DNA of 11,106 bases from an uncultured Paracoccaceae bacterium (lineage in GTDB: Bacteria > Pseudomonadota > Alphaproteobacteria > Rhodobacterales > Rhodobacteraceae): positions 1 to 11,106 of the forward strand of contig CALCPC010000639.1 of NCBI GenBank assembly GCA_937900975.1, written 5' to 3'. Shown here piece by piece: positions 5,997 to 11,106 of this stretch (positions are counted from its first letter, which is position 1; every line of letters starts with the position of its first letter). The translations under genes and the position numbers were made by a program. A model generated the notes under the pieces. It was given only the letters and a program-made list of their open reading frames with translations, ran no database searches and was not told the DNA's origin.

Positions 5997-7510
5997 TCGA
6001 AAGGGGGCCGGGCAGCATGGTCAAGGATCTGGAAGATCTCGGCATCCTGCCGGGCGCAGAGCGGGCCGGGGATTGGGATGCCGACCTGGCGCTGACCGGG
6101 CTTTCGGTTGACAGCCGCGAGACGCGGCCTGGGCATCTTTTCTTTGCGCTGCCCGGAAGCCGCTGGCACGGCGCGACGTTCCTTCCTTTTGCACAGCGGA
6201 TGGGGGCCGCGGCGGCGGTGACGGATGCCGAAGGTCTGCGCCTGGCCGAGGCTGAGGCGGGCGCGCTAGGCTTTCCCATTCTGGTCCATCCCGATCCGCG
6301 TCGCGCGCTGGCGCTTGCCGCGCGACGCTGGTATCCGGGCCAGCCCGAGACGATGGTCGCTGTCACCGGGACCAACGGCAAAACCTCGGTCGCAAGCTTC
6401 ACCCGCCAGATTTGGGAGCGGATGGGCATCGCCGCCGTGAATTTCGGCACGACGGGCGTCGAGGGCGCCGTGGCCGCGCCGCTGGCCCACACCACGCCCG
6501 AGCCGCTGACGCTGCACCGGCTGCTTGCGCGGCTTTGCGCCGAAGGCGTCAGCCACGGCGCGATGGAGGCGTCGTCGCACGGGCTTGCGCAGCGCCGGCT
6601 GGACGGCGTGACGCTGCGCGCCGCGGCCTTCACGAATATCAGCCGCGATCACCTCGACTATCACAGCGGTTTTGACGACTATCTCCGCGCCAAGGCTGGG
6701 TTGTTTGAGCGGGTTTTGCCCCGCGACGGGACGGCCGTGGTCAATATCGACGATGCCGCGGGCCCTGCGCTGGCCGAAACGGCAGCGGCGCGGCGGCAAC
6801 GCGTTTTGCGCGTCGGCCGGGGGGAGGGCGCGGATCTGCGCCTTCTTGGCCAACGCTTCGACGGCCGGGGCCAGGATCTGCGGTTTGCCCTGGGCGGGGG
6901 GCGCCACCTCGTCCGGCTCGACTTGATCGGCGGATTTCAGGGTGCAAACGCTTTGCTGGCCGCGGGGCTGGCCTGGGCCACGGGGGCCGAGCCGCCGGAT
7001 CTGGTGGCCGGGTTGGAAGCGCTGCGCCCCGTGCGGGGGCGGATGCAGCGCGTGGCAGAGCGCCAGAACGGCGCCACGGTCTATGTCGACTATGCCCACA
7101 CGCCCGACGCGCTGGCGGTCGCGTTGCAAGCGCTGCGTCCCCATGTGATGGGGCGGTTGATCGTGGTTTTCGGTGCCGGCGGCGACCGCGATCCCGGCAA
7201 GCGCGCGCTGATGGGGGCTGCCGCGCACGCCCATGCCGACAGCGCCATCGTCACCGACGACAACCCCCGCAGCGAAGATCCCGCGCGGATCCGGGCCGCC
7301 GTCCTGTCCGCCCTGCCGGGCGGCACCGAGATCGGCGACCGGGCGACCGCGATCCTGGCCGGTGTCGACGCGTTGGAGCCTGGCGACACGCTGCTGATCG
7401 CGGGCAAGGGGCACGAAAGCGGGCAGATCGTGGGCGACGACATTCTGCCTTTCGACGATGCCGAACAGGCCAGTATCGCCGTCGCAGCGCTTGAGGGGCA
7501 GGGCGCTTGA
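5993..7510 (+). CDS. murE: UDP-N-acetylmuramoyl-L-alanyl-D-glutamate--2,6-diaminopimelate ligase MurE
   Basis: MurE is a cytoplasmic ATP-dependent ligase that adds the third residue, meso-diaminopimelate, to UDP-MurNAc-L-Ala-D-Glu. The product is 505 aa from ATG 5993. The N-terminal UMP-binding domain contains GLSVDSRETRPGHLFFALPG (36-55). The ATP loop is TGTNGKTS (125-132). The SSHGLAQRRLDG block (194-205) and the lysine expected to be carbamylated (about K234 in YLRAKAGLF) follow. The substrate-selecting DNPR motif at 423-426 indicates diaminopimelate rather than lysine. The chosen start overlaps the ftsI stop (ATGA) and has AGGGG at 5980-5984 with 8-bp spacing. An alternative ATG at 6017 has its own G-rich upstream run and fits homologues that begin near KDLEDLGI, so the N-terminus may be 8 residues shorter. 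Confidence 0.97.
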   Translation: MIERGPGSMVKDLEDLGILPGAERAGDWDADLALTGLSVDSRETRPGHLFFALPGSRWHGATFLPFAQRMGAAAAVTDAEGLRLAEAEAGALGFPILVHPDPRRALALAARRWYPGQPETMVAVTGTNGKTSVASFTRQIWERMGIAAVNFGTTGVEGAVAAPLAHTTPEPLTLHRLLARLCAEGVSHGAMEASSHGLAQRRLDGVTLRAAAFTNISRDHLDYHSGFDDYLRAKAGLFERVLPRDGTAVVNIDDAAGPALAETAAARRQRVLRVGRGEGADLRLLGQRFDGRGQDLRFALGGGRHLVRLDLIGGFQGANALLAAGLAWATGAEPPDLVAGLEALRPVRGRMQRVAERQNGATVYVDYAHTPDALAVALQALRPHVMGRLIVVFGAGGDRDPGKRALMGAAAHAHADSAIVTDDNPRSEDPARIRAAVLSALPGGTEIGDRATAILAGVDALEPGDTLLIAGKGHESGQIVGDDILPFDDAEQASIAVAALEGQGA

Positions 7511-7538
7511 AGGGCCGGCGAACAACGCTCTGCCGGCG

Positions 7539-8975
7539 ATGACGGCGCTTTGGACATCCGACGCCGCAGCGGCCGCAACCGGTGGGCAGAACAGCGCGCC
7601 TTGGACGGCCACCGGCGTCTCGATCGACACACGCACCTTGCGGCCCGGCGATCTTTTCGTGGCTTTGAAAGACACCCGCGACGGGCACGATTATGTGGCC
7701 GATGCCTTCGCCCGGGGTGCGGCGGCGGCGCTGGTCAGCACGCGGCCCGAGGGTGTGGCGCCGACGGCGCCTTGCCTTCTGATCGACGATGTTCTCGGCG
7801 CGCTCTGCGCCCTTGGGCGGGCGGCGCGCGCGCGGACGGCGGCGCGGGTCTTTGCGGTCACGGGTTCTGTCGGGAAAACCGGTGCCAAGGAGATGTTGCG
7901 CACCTGTCTTTCGGCCGAAGGGCCGACGCACGCGGCCGAGAAAAGCTACAACAACCATTGGGGCGTGCCGCTGACGCTGGCGCGGATGCCCGCAGCGTCC
8001 ACCGCCGCGGTAATCGAGATCGGCATGAACGCGCCGGGCGAGATCGCGCCGCTGGCGCGGTTGGCGCGCCCCGATGTCGCGCTGATCACGACCGTTGCGC
8101 CCGTGCATCTTGCGGCCTTTGCCGATGTCGCTGGGATCGCCCGGGAAAAAGCCTCGATCGTTGAGGGGTTGGCGCCGGGCGGGCTGGCCGTTTTGCCGAC
8201 CGACATCGACACGGCGCCGATCCTGGCCGACGCGGCCCGCGCCCGTGCGGCGACGCGGATCGGGTTCGGGACGGATCCGACGGCCGAGATGCGGCTTTTG
8301 ACGGCGGAGGTCCACGGCACCGCCACCGCGGATTCGGCAACGTGGCGCGGGGCGCCGTTTCTTTTTCGCATCGGCGCGCCGGGGGTGCATCTGGCGCACA
8401 ACGCGCTTGGCGTTCTGGCCGCACTTGCGGGACAGGGCGGCGATCTGGCGCGCGCAGCGCTTGCGCTCGGCGCCTGGGTGCCGCCCGAGGGGCGCGGTGC
8501 GCGCACGCGCTTGGCGCTCGGCCCCGGCGGGCTGGACGGCCATATCCTTTTGATCGACGAAAGCTACAACGCCAATCCCGCCGCCTTGGGCGCGGCGCTG
8601 GAGGTTTTTGCCACCGTGACGCCAGAGCCGCCGCGCGGCCGCCGGATCGCCCTTTTGGGCGACATGCTGGAACTGGGACCCGAGGCCGCGGCGCTGCACG
8701 CGGCGATGGCCAAACATCCCGCGATGGCCGCTGTCGGGCGCGTCCACACCGCCGGGCCGCTGATGCGCGCGCTCCACGACGCGCTGCCAGCGGCGCAACA
8801 GGGCACGTGGTTTCCCGACACCGCGGCGATGGCGCGCGCGGTACCGCGGCTTCTCGGACCCGGGGATGCTGCGATGATCAAAGGGTCGCTCGGCTCCCGG
8901 CTTTCAGTCGTGGTTGACGCGGTTCGGGAACTCGGCCAAGGAGCGCCGCCCGCTGGAGAAGAGGACGAGGTTTGA
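7539..8975 (+). CDS. murF: UDP-N-acetylmuramoyl-tripeptide--D-alanyl-D-alanine ligase MurF
   Basis: MurF completes the cytoplasmic muropeptide by joining D-Ala-D-Ala to UDP-MurNAc-tripeptide with ATP. The product is 478 aa from ATG 7539. The frame is open upstream to 7458, but that would overlap murE and adds residues unlike the family. The N-terminal domain has [19 protein letters not shown] (26-44). The ATP loop is [13 protein letters not shown] (108-120), followed by [10 protein letters not shown] (138-147) and [11 protein letters not shown] (159-169). The central and C-terminal domains show [11 protein letters not shown] (340-350), GDMLELG (374-380) and [10 protein letters not shown] (447-456), the last in the form common in Rhodobacterales. 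It lies 28 bp after murE, and no clear Shine-Dalgarno sequence precedes the ATG; translation may rely on termination-reinitiation from murE. It ends one base before mraY. Confidence 0.96.
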   Translation: MTALWTSDAAAAATGGQNSAPWTATGVSIDTRTLRPGDLFVALKDTRDGHDYVADAFARGAAAALVSTRPEGVAPTAPCLLIDDVLGALCALGRAARARTAARVFAVTGSVGKTGAKEMLRTCLSAEGPTHAAEKSYNNHWGVPLTLARMPAASTAAVIEIGMNAPGEIAPLARLARPDVALITTVAPVHLAAFADVAGIAREKASIVEGLAPGGLAVLPTDIDTAPILADAARARAATRIGFGTDPTAEMRLLTAEVHGTATADSATWRGAPFLFRIGAPGVHLAHNALGVLAALAGQGGDLARAALALGAWVPPEGRGARTRLALGPGGLDGHILLIDESYNANPAALGAALEVFATVTPEPPRGRRIALLGDMLELGPEAAALHAAMAKHPAMAAVGRVHTAGPLMRALHDALPAAQQGTWFPDTAAMARAVPRLLGPGDAAMIKGSLGSRLSVVVDAVRELGQGAPPAGEEDEV

Positions 8976-8976
8976 G

Positions 8977-10086
8977 ATGCTGTATTTCCTGAACGAGCTG
9001 TCGGATGGCGGCGACATCTTCAACCTTTTCCGCTATATCACCTTCCGCGCCGGCGGCGCCTTTTTGACCGCGCTGGTCTTCGGTTTCGTTTTTGGCCGCC
9101 CCCTGATCAACTTTCTGAAAAGAAAACAAATCAAGGGCCAGCCGATCCGCGAGGATGGGCCCGAGAGCCATATCTTGACCAAGGCGGGCACGCCCACGAT
9201 GGGCGGGCTTTTGATCCTGTCGGCGCTTTTGGTGTCGACACTGTGTTGGGCCAGGCTTGACCACGGGTTTGTCTGGCTGGTTCTCTTCGTCACGGCGGCC
9301 TTTGGGATCATCGGCTTTGCCGACGACTATGCCAAGGTAACCAAACAAACCGCCGCCGGCCTATCCGGGCGGTTGCGCCTTGGCATCGGCTTTTTGATCG
9401 CGGCGGTCGCGGCCGTTTGGGCGATGTATCTGCACGGGCTGACCGATGCGGGGTCCGAGGATGCGGCCCTGGCCGGGCGGCTTGCCGTTCCGGTCTTTAA
9501 GGATGCGCTTTTGAACCTTGGGATCTTTTTTGTCCCATTTGCGATGATTGTGATCGTCGGCGCGGCCAACGCCGTCAACATGACCGATGGGCTGGACGGG
9601 CTGGCGATCATGCCGGTGATGATCGCCGGCGGTTCGTTCGGGATTATCGCGTATGTCGTTGGGCGGACGGATTTTACCCAGTACCTGGACGTGCACTATG
9701 TCGCCGGCACGGGCGAGATCACGATTTTCGCCGCCGCGCTGATCGGCGGCGGGCTGGGCTTTCTGTGGTATAACGCGCCGCCCGCCGCGGTTTTCATGGG
9801 CGACACAGGGTCCCTGGCCTTGGGCGGCGCGCTTGGCGCCATCGCGGTGGCCACAAAGCATGAGATCGTGCTTGCGATCATCGGCGGGCTTTTCGTCGTC
9901 GAGGCGCTAAGCGTGATCATCCAAGTCGCCTATTTCAAACGCACGGGCAAGCGGGTCTTTCTGATGGCGCCGATCCACCACCATTTCGAAAAGCTGGGCT
10001 GGGCCGAGCCGCAGATCGTGATCCGGTTTTGGATCATCTCTGTGATCCTGGCGATCATCGGCCTTGCGACGCTTAAACTGCGGTAG
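8977..10086 (+). CDS. mraY: Phospho-N-acetylmuramoyl-pentapeptide-transferase MraY
   Basis: MraY is the integral membrane enzyme that transfers phospho-MurNAc-pentapeptide from UDP to undecaprenyl phosphate, making lipid I. The product is 369 aa from ATG 8977, with GAGG at 8967-8970, 6 bp upstream; the frame is open further upstream but that lies inside murF. The sequence is strongly hydrophobic, with about ten membrane segments as expected. Catalytic and signature motifs are present: TPTMGG (72-77), FADDYAK with D116-D117, NMTDGLDG (201-208), [10 protein letters not shown] (275-284) and the MraY-specific [11 protein letters not shown] (332-342) that contributes to nucleotide binding. It is the last dcw gene in this window; the next gene is convergent, 22 bp downstream. 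Confidence 0.98.
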   Translation: MLYFLNELSDGGDIFNLFRYITFRAGGAFLTALVFGFVFGRPLINFLKRKQIKGQPIREDGPESHILTKAGTPTMGGLLILSALLVSTLCWARLDHGFVWLVLFVTAAFGIIGFADDYAKVTKQTAAGLSGRLRLGIGFLIAAVAAVWAMYLHGLTDAGSEDAALAGRLAVPVFKDALLNLGIFFVPFAMIVIVGAANAVNMTDGLDGLAIMPVMIAGGSFGIIAYVVGRTDFTQYLDVHYVAGTGEITIFAAALIGGGLGFLWYNAPPAAVFMGDTGSLALGGALGAIAVATKHEIVLAIIGGLFVVEALSVIIQVAYFKRTGKRVFLMAPIHHHFEKLGWAEPQIVIRFWIISVILAIIGLATLKLR

Positions 10087-10105
10087 GCCTGCTTGGGGCC
10101 AGTTG

Positions 10106-10121
10106 GTGTCAGTGCTGACAC
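10106..10121. terminator. Short inverted repeat between convergent genes, possible bidirectional terminator
   Basis: GTGTCAG (10106-10112) and CTGACAC (10115-10121) are perfect 7-base arms around a 2-base centre. It starts 20 bp after the mraY stop and overlaps the stop codon of the minus-strand gene. There is no T-run on either side, so a terminator role is only suggested by its position between convergent genes. Confidence 0.3.
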
Positions 10122-11074
10122 TCCGTCTGCGGCACGACAAAGGCGCCGGTTTTGGGCGGCAGATAGGTCGTATAGCCCGCAATGCCGTCCTTGATCCGAA
10201 GCTGATAGCCCGAGGGGTAGGCCTGAACCGGCGCCGGCGCCGGTGTCGGCGCGGTGTCGGCCGGTGCTTCCTTTTGGCGTTTGAACACCTTTTTCTTGGA
10301 TTTCACCTTAACGGTCCTGCGCGGCTCTGGCGGCGTTTCCTCGGGGGCGGCCGGCTGGGGCATGACCTTTGCCACCTCAAAAAACCGCCCGTGAATGCCG
10401 TAGGAGCGGTGATCCGAGGCGACCCATTCGAAAAACACCAAAAACGTATCGGCAAGCTTCGTACATTCTTGGTATTGCATCACCCAGATCAGCGTGTGCG
10501 GGTTGATCAGATAGGCAATATGCGGATCGCAGCGCCCGCCCCAGCCGACCCAACCGGTCAGCCCGTCGGCTGGCGACCAGACGTTGATCGCGATGTTGGT
10601 TTCGGGAATTTCGCCCGGCGGTTTCGGGATCTTGGCATTGGATTGAAACCCCACCCGCGACTGGGTCACGGGCTGCACGTATTGCTCGGGCCGCCCATAG
10701 GTGACGCGCTGCGTCTCATCCCAGATGTGACTGTGGATTTTTGCCGCGTCCTCGGCGGACTGGCCCGGCTTTTTCCACGTGCCTTTCCAGGTGCCGTTCC
10801 AGGCGTCATAGCACGTGGGCCCGCCGCGGCCATTGGTCCTGAACAGGCGGGCCAGGGCGTCCGCGCGGCTTGGATGGCTCCAATACGCGGTGGCGCCGGT
10901 TTGAATGGTGAAGCTGTTAAGGATCTCCTCGGCCAGCACCTCGGCATTGTCGGCCACGACCGCCCGCATCTTTCGCAACAAGCCGATGCCTTGGTTGTGC
11001 TTGCGCACCAAAAGATCGAAAGCGCCGTCGTTTTGGGGATTGCCACTGACGGTCAGCGGATATTCTGCGGGCAT
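10109..11074 (-). CDS. Uncharacterised protein, tryptophan-rich with a Lys/Pro-rich segment
   Basis: I do not recognise this 321-aa protein. The start ATG at 11074 is well supported by AGGAG at 11082-11086, 7 bp upstream. It has no signal peptide or membrane segment. Residues 1-240 look globular, with a helical N-terminus (about 17-57) and many aromatic residues (WNGTWKGTWKKPG at 92-104, GWVGWGGRCDPHIAYLINPH at 174-193, FLVFFEWVASDHRSYGIHGR at 211-230). Residues 239-288 are low complexity: proline/glutamate-rich, then a basic run VKVKSKKKVFKRQK (255-268), then Pro/Ala repeats, like a disordered linker or nucleic-acid-binding patch. A short tail (289-321) may form a small separate unit. It converges on mraY and interrupts the dcw gene order. 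The coding DNA seems less GC-rich than the dcw genes. No function can be assigned. Confidence 0.8.
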   Translation of the reverse strand: MPAEYPLTVSGNPQNDGAFDLLVRKHNQGIGLLRKMRAVVADNAEVLAEEILNSFTIQTGATAYWSHPSRADALARLFRTNGRGGPTCYDAWNGTWKGTWKKPGQSAEDAAKIHSHIWDETQRVTYGRPEQYVQPVTQSRVGFQSNAKIPKPPGEIPETNIAINVWSPADGLTGWVGWGGRCDPHIAYLINPHTLIWVMQYQECTKLADTFLVFFEWVASDHRSYGIHGRFFEVAKVMPQPAAPEETPPEPRRTVKVKSKKKVFKRQKEAPADTAPTPAPAPVQAYPSGYQLRIKDGIAGYTTYLPPKTGAFVVPQTECQH

Positions 11075-11106
11075 GGCGCATCTCCTTTTCGTGGCGAGAG
11101 GGGACG

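Noticed and set aside
6266..7675. Minus-strand open frame of 469 codons opposite murE
   Set aside because: It is antisense to a gene with full MurE motifs and has no domain features; codon-bias shadow.

Overview
The window is a GC-rich chromosomal segment from an alphaproteobacterium, most probably of the Rhodobacteraceae/Rhodobacterales. The evidence is the protein style of every dcw gene, the order amidase - rnpB - mraZ - rsmH - ftsL - ftsI - murE - murF - mraY, and a long mraZ leader with an intrinsic terminator of the kind described as the UpsM sRNA of Rhodobacter sphaeroides. The sequence looks like a short-read assembly, perhaps a metagenome bin, because one gene carries a piece of Illumina adapter.

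Layout. Positions 1-539 hold the start of a minus-strand gene that runs off the left edge. Its C-terminal part looks like a different protein (an OPT-type transporter end), so it may be a chimera. Divergent from it, an AmpD/AmiD-type N-acetylmuramoyl-L-alanine amidase (569-1378) contains an in-frame 24-bp tandem repeat. A near-perfect 31-bp inverted repeat overlaps its stop codon. Then comes rnpB, the RNase P RNA (about 1468-1843). A stretch of about 540 bp without protein genes follows. It contains a relatively AT-rich segment, 10-bp-periodic ATGG motifs that resemble MraZ boxes, and the UpsM-like leader RNA, which ends at a textbook terminator only 36 bp before mraZ.

The first half of the dcw operon runs from 2382 to 10086 on the plus strand with 4-bp overlaps or very short gaps. 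MraZ is a DNA-binding regulator and RsmH a 16S rRNA methyltransferase. FtsL and FtsI belong to the septal peptidoglycan machine. MurE, MurF and MraY add the last amino acids to the UDP-MurNAc peptide and attach it to the lipid carrier. After mraY the cluster is interrupted by a convergent, unrecognised, lysine/proline-rich gene (10109-11074, minus strand). The expected murD-ftsW-murG continuation is not in the window.

The most important observation is that rsmH is broken by a 40-bp insertion (3274-3313). It contains 18 contiguous bases of the Illumina read-2 adapter followed by a fold-back copy of the local palindrome. Removing these 40 bp restores a normal 329-residue RsmH. I read this as an assembly or library artefact, not biology. 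I saw no convincing new biological system. The regulated mraZ leader is the most interesting real biology here.
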